Positions 32,587 through 41,596 are shown, counted from the first letter of the stretch. The stretch is DNA of 64,000 bases from Amycolatopsis pretoriensis (GCF_900107925.1 NZ_FNUJ01000010.1:186001-250000); one strand, 5' to 3'. Program-made: numbers and translations. The notes: generated by a model not told the origin, from the sequence alone.

Positions 32587-33645
32587 GTGGCTCAGCTCGT
32601 CGTGCCCGGCGAACCCCCTCGCCGGCTCTTTTCCCCACCGTCGCGCCAAGCGGTCGTCGCCGACGACCGCCTCTCCGCCGACGCCGCCCTGCGTACGCGG
32701 TCGGCCCTGCTCTGGCGCGGGGACTACCCCGCCGCGCGGCGGTTGCTCGACGCCGTGAACCGGCGGATCTCCCCGCCGCCGCCGGACGACTACGCCCGCT
32801 ACCGCGCGTGGCGCACCCGGCGGGCGCAGCGGCTCTCGCTGCTCTACGTGCCGGTGGACCCCGGCCACGTGATTCCGCTGCGCCGGGCACCGGACGTCTC
32901 GGCCGCGTGCACCGCGGTCTACGGCCCGCTCGACGTCCCCGCGGCGGTACCGCTGCGGGAGCTGCTGGGGGTGATCGGCGCGGCGGAATGGCGGCGCCGG
33001 GGCATCGCCGTCCCGGCCCTCGGCGCGCGGATCCACCCGCACCACGGCGTGTTCGCGCCGATCCGCCAGGAGTACGTCGACCTGGTCGCGGCGGCGCCCC
33101 TGCCTTCGCTCGCCTCGGCGTTCGACATCGGGACCGGCACCGGGGTGCTGGCCGCGGTGCTCGCCCACCGCGGCGTCGCCCGGGTCGTGGCGACGGACGC
33201 CGATGCCCGCGCGGTCGCGTGCGCGACCGAGAACCTGGCCCGCCTCGGCCTCGGCGCGCGCACGCGAGTCGTCGGCACGGACCTGTTCCCGCCGGGCCGG
33301 GCCCCGCTGGTGGTGGCGAACCCGCCGTGGCTGCCGGGCCGCCCGCGCACGCGGCTCGACCACGCCGTGTACGACCCGGGCAGCCGGATGCTGAGGGGGT
33401 TCCTGGACCGGGCCCGCCGGCACCTGACGCCGGGCGGGGAGGCGTGGCTGGTGTTGTCGGACCTGGCGGAGCACGTCGGCTTGCGGACGCGTTCCGAGCT
33501 GCTCGGCTGGATCGAGGCAGCGGGCCTGCGGGTGGCTGGGAGGCTGGAGACGCCGGCGCGGCACCCGCGTGCGGTGGATTCCGCCGACCCGCTGTACCGG
33601 GCGCGGGCCGCGGAAGTCACGTCACTGTGGCGGCTCAGTCCATAG
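32587..33645 (+). CDS. HemK/PrmC-like class I methyltransferase
   Basis: A 352-residue enzyme. The C-terminal half has the SAM-binding ASAFDIGTGTGVLAAVLAHRG, the acidic VVATDADARAV and the NPPW motif (VVANPPWLPGRP), which marks methylation of amide or ring nitrogens in proteins or nucleic acids. The N-terminal 150 residues are a separate helical, Arg-rich domain. GTG 32587 is used; upstream sequence in this frame loses codon bias. A possible 11-codon leaderless upstream frame (32471-32506) precedes it. The end overlaps the convergent folP gene by 11 bp. Confidence 0.82.
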   Translation: MAQLVVPGEPPRRLFSPPSRQAVVADDRLSADAALRTRSALLWRGDYPAARRLLDAVNRRISPPPPDDYARYRAWRTRRAQRLSLLYVPVDPGHVIPLRRAPDVSAACTAVYGPLDVPAAVPLRELLGVIGAAEWRRRGIAVPALGARIHPHHGVFAPIRQEYVDLVAAAPLPSLASAFDIGTGTGVLAAVLAHRGVARVVATDADARAVACATENLARLGLGARTRVVGTDLFPPGRAPLVVANPPWLPGRPRTRLDHAVYDPGSRMLRGFLDRARRHLTPGGEAWLVLSDLAEHVGLRTRSELLGWIEAAGLRVAGRLETPARHPRAVDSADPLYRARAAEVTSLWRLSP

Positions 33646-34513
33646 TGGACAGCAGGCCCGCGACCGCCTCCACGGCTTCCCGCGTCTCCCGGACGTTGTG
33701 GGCCCGGAAGACCGCGGCACCCGCGTGCGCCGCGATCGCCGTGGCCGCCAGCGTGCCCGCCAGGCGGTCGTGGGCCTCGACGTCGAGCGTCTCGCCGATC
33801 AGGTCCTTGTTCGACAGCGCGACCAGCACCGGCCAGCCGGTCGCCACCAGGCGGTCGAAGTGCCGGAGCAGCGAGAGGCCGTGGCGGGTGCTCTTGCCGA
33901 AGTCGAACGTCGGGTCGACGAGCACGCCGCCGCGCGGGACCCCGGCCGCGACCGTCCGTTCGGCCGCCGTGGTCAGCTCGGCGACCACGTCCGCGACCAC
34001 GTCGTCGTACCGGGGCCAGAACGGGCGGGCGGGCGTCGGCTCGGGGTACGGGTCGGTGCGCACCGGCATGCCCCCGACGTGGGAGCAGACGTAGCCCGTG
34101 CCGAACTCGGCGGCCACCTCGACCAGCTTCGGGTCGGCGCCGGCCCAGGTGTCGTTGAGCAGGTCGGCGCCGGCTTCACAGACCCGGCGGCCGACCTCGT
34201 GGCGCCACGTGTCGACGCTGATGACCAGGTCCGGGTGGCGTTCGCGCACCTCGGCGACGAACGGCACGACCCGGGCGCTCTCCTCGTCGACGTCGACCTC
34301 GGGCCCCTCGCCCGCCTTCACCCCGCCGATGTCCACGATGTCGGCGCCCGCCGCGACCGCGCGGTCCACGGCGTCACGCGCGGCGTTCCGCGCGAAGGTC
34401 GCGCCCTTGTCGTAGAAGGAGTCGGGCGTGCGGTTGACGATGGCCATGACCAGCGCGCGGTCGCCGGGCATGCGGCGGCCGCGGAAGACCGTCTCCGGCC
34501 GGGGTGACGTCAT
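33635..34513 (-). CDS. folP: Dihydropteroate synthase family protein, FolP2-like
   Basis: A 292-residue TIM-barrel protein. VMAIVNRTPDSFYDKGATF, DIVDIGGVKAGEG, VISVDTWRHEVG, LLNDTWAG and VDPTFDFGKSTRHGLSLLRHF follow dihydropteroate synthase. The NRTPDSF and Gly-Val-Lys variants match the second actinobacterial copy, FolP2, for which the mycobacterial protein is reported not to replace FolP1, so true folate synthesis here is uncertain. CAGGGT (34525-34520) six bases before the ATG suggests a leaderless mRNA. It diverges from a rhomboid protease gene. Confidence 0.87.
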   Translation of the reverse strand: MTSPRPETVFRGRRMPGDRALVMAIVNRTPDSFYDKGATFARNAARDAVDRAVAAGADIVDIGGVKAGEGPEVDVDEESARVVPFVAEVRERHPDLVISVDTWRHEVGRRVCEAGADLLNDTWAGADPKLVEVAAEFGTGYVCSHVGGMPVRTDPYPEPTPARPFWPRYDDVVADVVAELTTAAERTVAAGVPRGGVLVDPTFDFGKSTRHGLSLLRHFDRLVATGWPVLVALSNKDLIGETLDVEAHDRLAGTLAATAIAAHAGAAVFRAHNVRETREAVEAVAGLLSTMD

Positions 34514-34608
34514 ACCCCAACCCTGCCAGGTCACGGCTCGGTCCGGAACGCCGCGTCCGGCGCCGCGGTCCGGTTATCCTCGGGCGCACACCGAGCGGGG
34601 GGAACGAG

Positions 34609-35262
34609 ATGACGAGCGGCGAGGGCCCGGCCCGCAGCGAAGCCGAGATGATGATCGCCGAGGCCAAGAAGGCCTTGTGGGTGATGGTCGGCCTGCTGGC
34701 CGTCATCTGGGTGATCCAGCTGATCAACGCGCCGACGGGCTACGACCTGAGCCGCGAGTTCGGCATCGAGGCGCGCGACCCGGCGTCGCTGCCGGAGATC
34801 TTCAGCTCGCCGTTCCTGCACTACGGCTGGGGCCACATCGAGGGCAACTCGGGGCCGCTATTCGTGTTCGGCTTCCTCGCCGCCTACCGCGGGGTGAAGA
34901 AGTGGCTCGGCGTGAGCGTGCTGATCATCATCGCCAGCGGTCTGGGCGTGTGGTTCATCTCGCCGTCGCACTCGGTCACGGTCGGCGCGAGCGGCCTGGT
35001 GTTCGGCTACTTCGGCTACATCATCGTGCGCGGCCTGTTCGACCGGCACCCGATCGACATCGTGATCGGCCTGGTGATGGCGTTGTGCTTCGCGTACCAG
35101 TTCGCGTCGCTGCTGCCGAGCCAGGAGGGCGTCAGCTGGCAGGGTCACCTGTTCGGCTTCGCCGGCGGCATCATCGGCGGCTGGCTGTTCCGGGACAAGC
35201 GCCCGAAGGCGGTCACCTCGCCCGACCCGGCGACCACGCTGCTGCCGAAGAACTTCGGCTAG
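34609..35262 (+). CDS. Rhomboid-family intramembrane serine protease
   Basis: A 217-residue six-helix membrane protein. Catalytic Ser128 is in TVGASGLVFGYFG (GxSG) and His180 in SWQGHLFGFAGGIIGG; His76 and Asn80 in HIEGNSGP supply the oxyanion stabilisers. An N-terminal soluble tail of about 20 residues precedes helix 1. Rhomboids cut membrane proteins within the bilayer; the substrate is unknown. GGGGGGAA precedes the ATG, and a TATCCT about 35 bases upstream may be the -10. Confidence 0.93.
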   Translation: MTSGEGPARSEAEMMIAEAKKALWVMVGLLAVIWVIQLINAPTGYDLSREFGIEARDPASLPEIFSSPFLHYGWGHIEGNSGPLFVFGFLAAYRGVKKWLGVSVLIIIASGLGVWFISPSHSVTVGASGLVFGYFGYIIVRGLFDRHPIDIVIGLVMALCFAYQFASLLPSQEGVSWQGHLFGFAGGIIGGWLFRDKRPKAVTSPDPATTLLPKNFG

Positions 35263-35377
35263 GGCGACCGAACCGGGCACGGCCGGAATCCGTGTCCGTG
35301 CTGTGAGCCGCTGTGAAGTCGCTGTGCATCCGCTTCGCCGCGCTGCCGAGCGGGCGCCGGTGTGGTGATCTGGAACA

Positions 35378-36124
35378 GTGGCGATCAAGTTCCTGAGGCC
35401 CGCGCTCGTGGCCGCGGCGGCTGTGCTGGTGCTCGGCGCCGGCCTGGTCGCCGGCACGGACACGACCGCCGACGACGCCTACGCGGCCGGCGCCCCGGTC
35501 ACCACTCCGATTCCGCCCGCTTCCGCCGCGCCGGCGAAAACCGTTTCCCCGGTCGGCGCGTTGTTCGCGAACGGAAGCCATTTCTGCACCGCGAGCGTCG
35601 TCCATTCCGGCGGCGGCGACCTGGTGCTGACGGCCGCGCACTGCGTCAAAGACGGAATGTCCTTCGCTCCGTCCTATCACGACGGTGTCGCGCCACTGGG
35701 AATGTGGACGGTCACCGATGTCGCCGTCGCGGACGGCTGGACGTCGTCGGCGGATCCGGATCTGGACTTCGCGTTCCTGACCGTCCGGCAGGCCGGGAAT
35801 CCGGCGTCGCTGGAAAGCCTCACCGGCGCGAACGTCCTCGGCACCGATCGCGGATTCGACCACACGATCACCCTCACGGGGTACCCCGACACGACCGATT
35901 CCCCGGTGGTGTGCACCGGAACGACCACGCGGTCCGACACTTATCAGCAACGCGTCGCGTGCCCCGGTTTCCCGGACGGCACCAGCGGCGGGCCGTGGGT
36001 CGCCGACGGCGCGGTCATCGGGGTCATCGGCGGCTACGAGCTCGGCGGCGACACCCCGGACGTCTCCTACAGCGCGTACTTCGACGACGACATCGCGAAG
36101 CTGTACGCGTCCGCGACCAGCTGA
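35378..36124 (+). CDS. Secreted trypsin/V8-like serine protease
   Basis: A 248-residue exported protease with signal peptide (1-26) and a short propeptide-like linker. The catalytic triad is His88 (LVLTAAHCV), Asp130 (DPDLDFAFL) and Ser203 (PDGTSGGPWV); Cys70/Cys89 and two later Cys could form disulfides. It is of the small chymotrypsin-fold type common in actinomycete secretomes. A strong bidirectional terminator follows. Confidence 0.9.
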   Translation: MAIKFLRPALVAAAAVLVLGAGLVAGTDTTADDAYAAGAPVTTPIPPASAAPAKTVSPVGALFANGSHFCTASVVHSGGGDLVLTAAHCVKDGMSFAPSYHDGVAPLGMWTVTDVAVADGWTSSADPDLDFAFLTVRQAGNPASLESLTGANVLGTDRGFDHTITLTGYPDTTDSPVVCTGTTTRSDTYQQRVACPGFPDGTSGGPWVADGAVIGVIGGYELGGDTPDVSYSAYFDDDIAKLYASATS

Positions 36125-36129
36125 AACGC

Positions 36130-36171
36130 GAACCGGGCCCGCGTCCCTGGCGGAGGACACGAGCCCGGTTC
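36130..36171. terminator. Bidirectional terminator
   Basis: A 17-bp stem with two imperfect positions (36130-36146 with 36155-36171) and an 8-nt loop lies between the stops of the convergent genes at 36124 and 36187. Confidence 0.75.
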
Positions 36172-36186
36172 ACCTCTCGCGAACCC

Positions 36187-37053
36187 TCAGCAGGTCACGA
36201 TGAGCCCGGTGAGCGCCGAGCACGTCTTGGACGCGCTGTCGTTGGCGCCGTTGGGATCGGCCGGCGAGCTGGCCGTGCGCACCGCGGTCGTGGTGTACGA
36301 GCCGAGCGCCAGCAGGCCGCCGTTGACCGAGAACTTCGCCGTCGCCGAGGCACCCGGCGCCAGCGACGCGACGTCGCAGTTCACGTTCCGGGTGCTGCCG
36401 GCGCGGGCGCAGCCGGTGCCGCTCGCGTACGACAGGCCGGACGCATACGTTGCCACCACGCGGATCCCCGACGCGGCCGCCGGGCCGTTGTTCGTCACGG
36501 TCACCGTGTAGTCGATGCGCGCGTTCAGGCCGCCGTGGCCGGTCGCGGCGAGCCCGACCTTGACGTCGGCCTGGGTCGCCGGGTCGGCGATCGTCATGAC
36601 CGGGCCGTCGAGGATGTCGAAGGCGTAGTTGTCGCCGACGAACTGGTGCTGCAGCGTGAACTGCCCGGGCGCCGCGGTGTCCTTGACCTTCAGGGTCCAC
36701 ACCGTGGTCTTCGTGCCGCCCGCCTCGAGGTCGCCGAACGCGGCGCGGTAGCTGCTGCCGGCCTGGAAGCAGCCGACCGCCGTGGTGTTGGTGCAGGACA
36801 CGACATCGACGACGTCGGTGATCGCGGTCGGGTTGCCGTAAATGGCACCCTTCGCGAAAGTCACCGTGAAATCGCGGTCGTTGTGAATGGTTTGCGTGAC
36901 GGTGAAGGTCTGTCCGGGCACCACGGTGGTGGTGCTGACATCGACGGCACTCGTGGGCGTTTCCGCCTGCGCGGCGGGCGCCAGCGCGATGAACGCCGTG
37001 GCCAGTGCGGCCACCGAGGACAGGATCGTGGTCCGTCGCCAGGGTCTGTGCAT
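36187..37053 (-). CDS. Secreted DUF11/CARDB-like beta-sandwich protein
   Basis: A 288-residue exported protein. After the signal peptide (ends APAAQA) come two immunoglobulin-like domains. The first has TTTVVPGQTFTVTQTIHNDRDF; the second (about 165-288) has ARIDYTVTVTNNGPAAASGIRVVATYASGLSYA, the DUF11 signature. Six Cys suggest disulfides and it ends GLIVTC. Such domains occur in surface adhesins; no anchor motif is present, so it is probably released. Confidence 0.8.
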   Translation of the reverse strand: MHRPWRRTTILSSVAALATAFIALAPAAQAETPTSAVDVSTTTVVPGQTFTVTQTIHNDRDFTVTFAKGAIYGNPTAITDVVDVVSCTNTTAVGCFQAGSSYRAAFGDLEAGGTKTTVWTLKVKDTAAPGQFTLQHQFVGDNYAFDILDGPVMTIADPATQADVKVGLAATGHGGLNARIDYTVTVTNNGPAAASGIRVVATYASGLSYASGTGCARAGSTRNVNCDVASLAPGASATAKFSVNGGLLALGSYTTTAVRTASSPADPNGANDSASKTCSALTGLIVTC

Positions 37054-37189
37054 AGTCGTGGTCTCGCTGTTCCGTCCGGGGAATGCCGCTCTGACTGATG
37101 CTGCGTGGTATTCGTGGACATCCGACGCTGATCAGTCGTCGTGAAACGGGCAATCGTTACCGCCATCCGGACGCGTCGCGCGAGGGCCG

Positions 37190-37819
37190 TCAGGACGGGT
37201 GCCAGCGGCCGTTCATCTCACCCGGGCGCGGCGGCGGACCGGGCAGCACGCGGTCTTTTCCCGCTTCCAGCCCCTCGACGAGCATCGCCAGGTACCGGCG
37301 GCGCAGCTGCCCGGTGCGCTCCGGGTCGTCGACGCGGATTGCCGCGCAGCACTCCAGGATCATGCCGATGTCCTCGGTGACGGCGTCTTCGCGCAGCCGC
37401 CCGGTGCCGCGCGCCCGCGCGAAGAGGCCCGCCGACAGCTCGTTGGCGCGCCGCGCGTCGGCCCCCATCTCCGCGGTCGGGGTGAACGTGCCGGCGAGGT
37501 GCACGGTCAGCGAGTGGACGTCGGCGTCCACGACCCGTTCGAGGAAGCCGGTCAGCGCGGTCCAGGCGTCCGGCTCTTCGTCGGCGGCCTCGGCCTCGGC
37601 GATGTAGGTGCGCAAGCCCTCGTGGCAGAGCCGGCAGAGCAGGAGCTCCTTGCTCGGGTACCGCCGGTAGAGGGCGCTGATGCCGACGCCGGCGCGCTCG
37701 GCGACCTTCGAGATGGGCGCCTTCGGGTCCGCGAGGAAGACGTAGCGCGCGGCGTCGAGGATGACGAGGTTGTTGCGGGCGGCCTGGCCGCGGCGGCCGG
37801 GCAGGGCTGTCTCGGGCAT
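37190..37819 (-). CDS. TetR-family regulator of the epoxide hydrolase gene
   Basis: A 209-residue repressor-type protein: AARNNLVILDAARYVF then ISKVAERAGVGISALYRRYPSKELLLCRLCHEGL is the helix-turn-helix, followed by an all-helical ligand domain. It is transcribed divergently from the hydrolase gene at 37909, and the 89-bp gap contains two palindromes with GGAACG/CGTTCC arms that flank the hydrolase promoter, so this protein most likely represses that gene. Confidence 0.9.
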   Translation of the reverse strand: MPETALPGRRGQAARNNLVILDAARYVFLADPKAPISKVAERAGVGISALYRRYPSKELLLCRLCHEGLRTYIAEAEAADEEPDAWTALTGFLERVVDADVHSLTVHLAGTFTPTAEMGADARRANELSAGLFARARGTGRLREDAVTEDIGMILECCAAIRVDDPERTGQLRRRYLAMLVEGLEAGKDRVLPGPPPRPGEMNGRWHPS

Positions 37820-37836
37820 GCCCCGGAGATTAGCAC

Positions 37837-37887
37837 TGGAACGGATCGTTCCGGTCTGCTACGGTTCGGAACGAAGCATTCCGTTCC
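37837..37887 (+). promoter_or_regulatory. Hydrolase promoter with two TetR-type operators
   Basis: TGGAAC (37837-37842), 17 bp, TACGGT (37860-37865). Operator 1, GGAACG-gat-CGTTCC (37838-37852), covers the -35; operator 2, GGAACG-N8-CGTTCC (37868-37887), covers the start site. Confidence 0.7.
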
Positions 37888-37908
37888 ACTCTGATCGAGG
37901 AGCCAGCC

Positions 37909-39594
37909 ATGACCGTTCGCCCGTTCCGCGCCGAGGTCCCCCAGCCCGCCCTGGACGACCTGCGGGGGCGTCTCCAGCGGGCGCTGTGGCCGGACGACCT
38001 GCCCGCCGAGTACGGCGTGACGAACGAGCGGGTCCGCGCGCTGGCCGAGCACTGGCTGGAGAAGTTCGACTGGCGGGCGTTCGAGGAGCGGCTCAACGCG
38101 TACCCGCAGTTCGTGACGGAGATCGACGGCGAAACGATCCACTTCCTGCACGTCCGGTCGTCGCGGGCGGACGCGACGCCACTGGTGCTGACGCACGGCT
38201 GGCCGGGCTCGATCGTCGAGTACCTCGACGTGATCGGTCCGCTGACCGAGCCGGAGTCGGCCGACGAGCCGGCGTTCCACCTGGTGATCCCGTCGCTGCC
38301 GGGCTTCGGGTTCTCGGGCCCGACGAAGGCGGCGGGCTGGGGCACGCACCGCACGGCGGCGGCGTGGGCGGAGCTGATGAGCCGGCTGGGCTACGAGTCC
38401 TACGGCGCGGCGGGCAACGACGCGGGGTCGATGATCTCGCCGGAGATCGGCCGGCTCGCGCCGGAGAAGGTCGTCGGCGTGCACGTCACGCAGCTGTTCT
38501 CGTTCCCGTCGGGCGACCCGGCGGAGCTGGCGGACCTGACCGAGGCCGACCAGGCCGCGCTGGCGCACCTGCAGTGGTTCTACGAGAATATGTTTTCCTT
38601 CAACACCTTGCACAGCCAGCAGCCGCACACCCTGGCGTTCGCGCTGGCCGACTCCCCGCTGGCGTTGCTGGCGTGGAACGCCCAGCTGTTCGGCGAGCAC
38701 CTCGACGCGGACTTCGTGCTCGCGAACGTGGCGCTGTACTGGCTGACGGGCACGGGCGGCTCGTCGATCCGCTTCTACTTCGAGGACGCGCACACGACGG
38801 CTCACCCGGAGGGCCCGACGACGGTCCCGACGGGCCTGGCGATGTTCGCGGGCGACTTCCAGTCGATCCGCCGGTTCGCCGAGAGAGACCACGCGAACAT
38901 CGTGAGCTGGAACGCGTACGACACGAGTTCGGGAAGCGGCGGCCCCCGCGACGCGGCCGGCCACTACTCGGCGCACGAAGCCCCGGAGATCCTGGTGGCG
39001 GACATCCGCGGGTTCTTCGCGGGGCTGAACAGCTGGCCGGTCCTGACGGCGGCGCACAACGCCTTGCGCGCGGCCGTGGCGGGGGTGACGGACGGCACCC
39101 TCCCGACCCCGTGCGCGGAGTGGACGGTGAACCAGGTGATCCACCACGCGGGCGGCGACCAGCAGGGCTACGCGGCGTTCATCACGGGCGAGGAGGGCCC
39201 GAACTTCAACCCGTTCGCCCCGTCGGGCTCGCTGGAGGACGCACTGGGCTTCCTGGAGCCGACCCTGGCGGCGTCGGCGGCAGCGTTCGCAACGGTTTCC
39301 CGTACGGCAACGGAAGTCCCGACGCCCCTTCCCCAGGGCGCGCTCCCGGCACCGGTGGCGGTGGGGGCGGCAGCGCTGGACGCGGCGGTCCACGCGTGGG
39401 ACATCGCCGTGGCGACGGGTCAGGAGTCCCCGTTGAGTGAGCATCTGGCGGAATCGCTGCTGCCGGTGGCGAAGGAGCTGGCGGAACCGTTGCGGGGGTT
39501 CGCGTACGCGCCGGCTTTGGAGGAGTCGGAGAAGGACGACGCGGCTTCGCGGCTGCTGCGGTACCTGGGCCGCGATCCTCAGTGGACGGTGTGA
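37909..39594 (+). CDS. Epoxide hydrolase fused to a DinB/TIGR03086-like domain
   Basis: A 561-residue fusion. Residues 1-375 are a full microsomal-type epoxide hydrolase: N-terminal lid (PQPALDDLRGRLQRALWPDD), oxyanion HGWPG (96-100), nucleophile Asp171 in GNDAGS and His352 in GHYSAHEAPE. Residues 378-561 look like a DinB/mycothiol-dependent maleylpyruvate isomerase-type domain, with AEWTVNQVIHHAGGD and later AALDAAVHAWDIAVATG. The first part opens epoxides to diols; the second may bind metal and a thiol, perhaps adding mycothiol-linked detoxification. Frame and codon use are continuous across the junction. Confidence 0.87.
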   Translation: MTVRPFRAEVPQPALDDLRGRLQRALWPDDLPAEYGVTNERVRALAEHWLEKFDWRAFEERLNAYPQFVTEIDGETIHFLHVRSSRADATPLVLTHGWPGSIVEYLDVIGPLTEPESADEPAFHLVIPSLPGFGFSGPTKAAGWGTHRTAAAWAELMSRLGYESYGAAGNDAGSMISPEIGRLAPEKVVGVHVTQLFSFPSGDPAELADLTEADQAALAHLQWFYENMFSFNTLHSQQPHTLAFALADSPLALLAWNAQLFGEHLDADFVLANVALYWLTGTGGSSIRFYFEDAHTTAHPEGPTTVPTGLAMFAGDFQSIRRFAERDHANIVSWNAYDTSSGSGGPRDAAGHYSAHEAPEILVADIRGFFAGLNSWPVLTAAHNALRAAVAGVTDGTLPTPCAEWTVNQVIHHAGGDQQGYAAFITGEEGPNFNPFAPSGSLEDALGFLEPTLAASAAAFATVSRTATEVPTPLPQGALPAPVAVGAAALDAAVHAWDIAVATGQESPLSEHLAESLLPVAKELAEPLRGFAYAPALEESEKDDAASRLLRYLGRDPQWTV

Positions 39595-39739
39595 GTGGCC
39601 CGGGGCCGGGGAACCGCGGAGACGGTTTCCCCGGTTCTGGCGTTCGCCGGCCGTGGGAGTTGCCGCCGGGCTGGTTGAGGGGTTCCGGCAGCGGCCTCTC
39701 GGTAGCTGGCGGCCGGGCAGTTCGGCCGCCTGCCAACTC

Positions 39740-40090
39740 GGCCACCTCGTCGCTCGGCCCTTCAGCCACCCAACCGGACCACCCAGCCACCCGGATCCCC
39801 CAGCCACCCGGATCGCCAGGGTCGCCCAGCCACCCGGCAACTCGGCCACCTCGCCGCTCGGCCCTTCAGCCACCCAACCCCGACCACCCAGCCATCCGGA
39901 TCACCCAGCCACCCGACCGCCCAGGTCGCCCGGCCACCTGGCCACCCGGCCGCCCAGGTCGCTCAGCCGCCTGGCCACCTCGCCGCCCGGACCTTCAGCC
40001 ACCCAACCCGACCACCCAACCACCCGGATCACCCAGCCACCCGACCGCCCGGGTTGCTCGGCCGCCTGGCAACTCGGTCGCCCGGCCCGG
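39740..40090. repeat. Three imperfect tandem repeats, 104-129 bp
   Basis: Copies start at 39740, 39844 and 39973, each opening with GGCCACCTCGYCGCYCGG and continuing through CTTCAGCCACCCAACC to CCGGATC...CAGCCACCC. A partial fourth begins near 40048. Within each copy the shorter unit CAGCCACCCGG recurs. Confidence 0.7.
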
Positions 40091-40096
40091 CCACCC

Positions 40097-40230
40097 GGCC
40101 CAGGATCCTCTGACAGCAACCCCTCCCGAGTCACTCGGCCCAGGATTCGCCGGCAGCAACCCCTCCCCAGCAACCCACCAGCAACACCCTTCCCAAGCTA
40201 GCTCAGCGCCTCCCAGCAGCAACCCCTCCC
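40097..40230. repeat. Second tandem repeat family
   Basis: AGCAACCCCTCCC occurs exactly at 40115-40127, 40155-40167 and 40218-40230. The first two sit in a 40-bp repeat that begins CGGCCCAGGAT. Degenerate CAGCAAC or CAACAG motifs continue to about 40640. Confidence 0.65.
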
Positions 40231-40698
40231 CCGCCGCCCTGATCAGTGCCGGCACCATCCCTCCCGACCGGCCGGCCGACTCAGGGCCTCCCGCAGCAGC
40301 ATCCTCTCGCAACCAGCGGTTCTCCAGACCGAGCCCACCAGCGCGCCGAGCCCTCGCGATTCGGCCGCCTTCCTCCGCCGACAGGCTCAGCAGCATCTTC
40401 CCGATGCCGGCTCCCCAAGGCCGCAACCGCACCGGACCAGCACGCCGATTGCCTCCGCTGCAGCATTCTTCCGTGGCCGTCCCGCCGGGGCTTTCCCAGC
40501 AACAGCCTTTCCCGCCGGCAAACCAAACTCCTGATCACGACCGCCCCACCAGGCTCCCAACAGCAGCTCTCCCCGCCGCGAGCCAAACTTGCCGCCGCCG
40601 CCCTGCTGACCGCGCCAAGCCGTTGCCCGGCAACAAGCTTCCTCAGCCCAACCACGAAACACCGCCCCACCGCAACCGAATACCCACCCCAAAACCCT

Positions 40699-40727
40699 TT
40701 GCCCCCAACCAAACCCGTCCCTACCCT
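40699..40727 (+). promoter_or_regulatory. Promoter for the gene at 40735
   Basis: TTGCCC (40699-40704), 17 bp, TACCCT (40722-40727), then seven bases to the ATG, predicting a leaderless transcript. Confidence 0.6.
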
Positions 40728-40734
40728 CAACCCC

Positions 40735-41574
40735 ATGACGAACCGACCATTCCGGTGGGACCTGGTGCGTCCCGACCAGGTCGGGACACTCCTCGACCAC
40801 ACCAAGCAACCCCGCCTCTGGTTCCTCGACGACCTCACCGAAGCCACCGCGAAAGTCCTCGCCCGGTGCGGTGACGGCGAACTCCACTTCGTCGGCCGCT
40901 CGCTCGACAGCATGCACGACCTCCTCGGCGGGGCCCTCGAACGGACCTCCTGGCACGACCGCGTCCACCAGCTGCCGATCTCGCTCAAACCGCGGCTGAC
41001 CTACAGCCGCCGGGATGTCGAGACCCTCCGGGAAAACCTCGCCGAGAACGGCATCACCCCCTACGCACTCGCGCGCGGGACGCGGCCCACCGTCTTCGTC
41101 GATCTCGTCTTCGAAGGCGATACCTTCACCGAGCTCTACCTCCGGCTGCGCGATTGGATCGACGACGAACGCGAGGCCTGGCACGTCATCCGGCGGAAGC
41201 TGCGGTTCCTCGGCGTCACCCTGCGGCAGCCCGTCCGGCCGGATGCCTGGCGGTGGCAGGAAGACGTCGACTGGACGCGGGAGCTGCCGGCCGCCGCCGT
41301 GCGGAACGTCTCGCTCGCGCGGGATGTCTGGTTCTACTTCGGCGATGACCAGCCGAAGCTGACTCCCTCCTTCCCGCGGCAGCGGTGGAGCGATGAGACC
41401 GTGCGGACGCCCGACCACGGCGGGGCGACCCGGCGCGCGCTGGCGGAGGCCTTCGCCCTCGTCGATGCCGGGCGGTCCGCCGAAACGCGGGACCGGCTCG
41501 TCCGGGCGATCTCCGCCGAACCCGCGATCGCCGGGCCGTGGCTGCGGGCGCTCGTCACCGAGCTGCGGTGCTGA
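40735..41574 (+). CDS. Protein of unknown function, 279 residues
   Basis: I do not recognise a family. The protein is soluble, without signal peptide or membrane helix. Notable stretches are LWFLDDLTEATAKVLARCGDGELHFVGRSLDSMHDLL, which resembles the start of a phosphoribosyltransferase-type fold without its pyrophosphate loop, and a Trp/Arg-rich middle (REAWHVIRRKLRFLG, AWRWQEDVDWTRELP). It is 22 bp upstream of a TetR gene on the same strand. Codon bias is normal, in sharp contrast to the repeat block directly before it. Confidence 0.75.
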   Translation: MTNRPFRWDLVRPDQVGTLLDHTKQPRLWFLDDLTEATAKVLARCGDGELHFVGRSLDSMHDLLGGALERTSWHDRVHQLPISLKPRLTYSRRDVETLRENLAENGITPYALARGTRPTVFVDLVFEGDTFTELYLRLRDWIDDEREAWHVIRRKLRFLGVTLRQPVRPDAWRWQEDVDWTRELPAAAVRNVSLARDVWFYFGDDQPKLTPSFPRQRWSDETVRTPDHGGATRRALAEAFALVDAGRSAETRDRLVRAISAEPAIAGPWLRALVTELRC

Positions 41575-41596
41575 CCCACCCGGGTACCGTTGCCCC

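Larger units (their letters stand above)
39595..40734. other. Repeat-rich block without recognisable genes
   Basis: Between the hydrolase stop and the ATG at 40735 lie 1,140 bp with extreme strand bias: the plus strand is rich in C and poor in G. The left part is built of long imperfect tandem repeats, the right part of AGCAACCCCTCCC-type motifs. Open frames on both strands exist but give low-complexity products with no family match and no ribosome-binding sites, so I regard the block as non-coding. Confidence 0.6.

Noticed and set aside
39206..40432. Minus-strand open frames in the repeat block as a repetitive protein gene
   Set aside because: Products change frame between repeats, lack starts with ribosome-binding sites and have no signal or domain. 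A decayed gene cannot be excluded.
39595..40734. CRISPR array in the repeat block
   Set aside because: Repeats are long, imperfect and contiguous, without unique spacers of constant length, and there are no cas genes.
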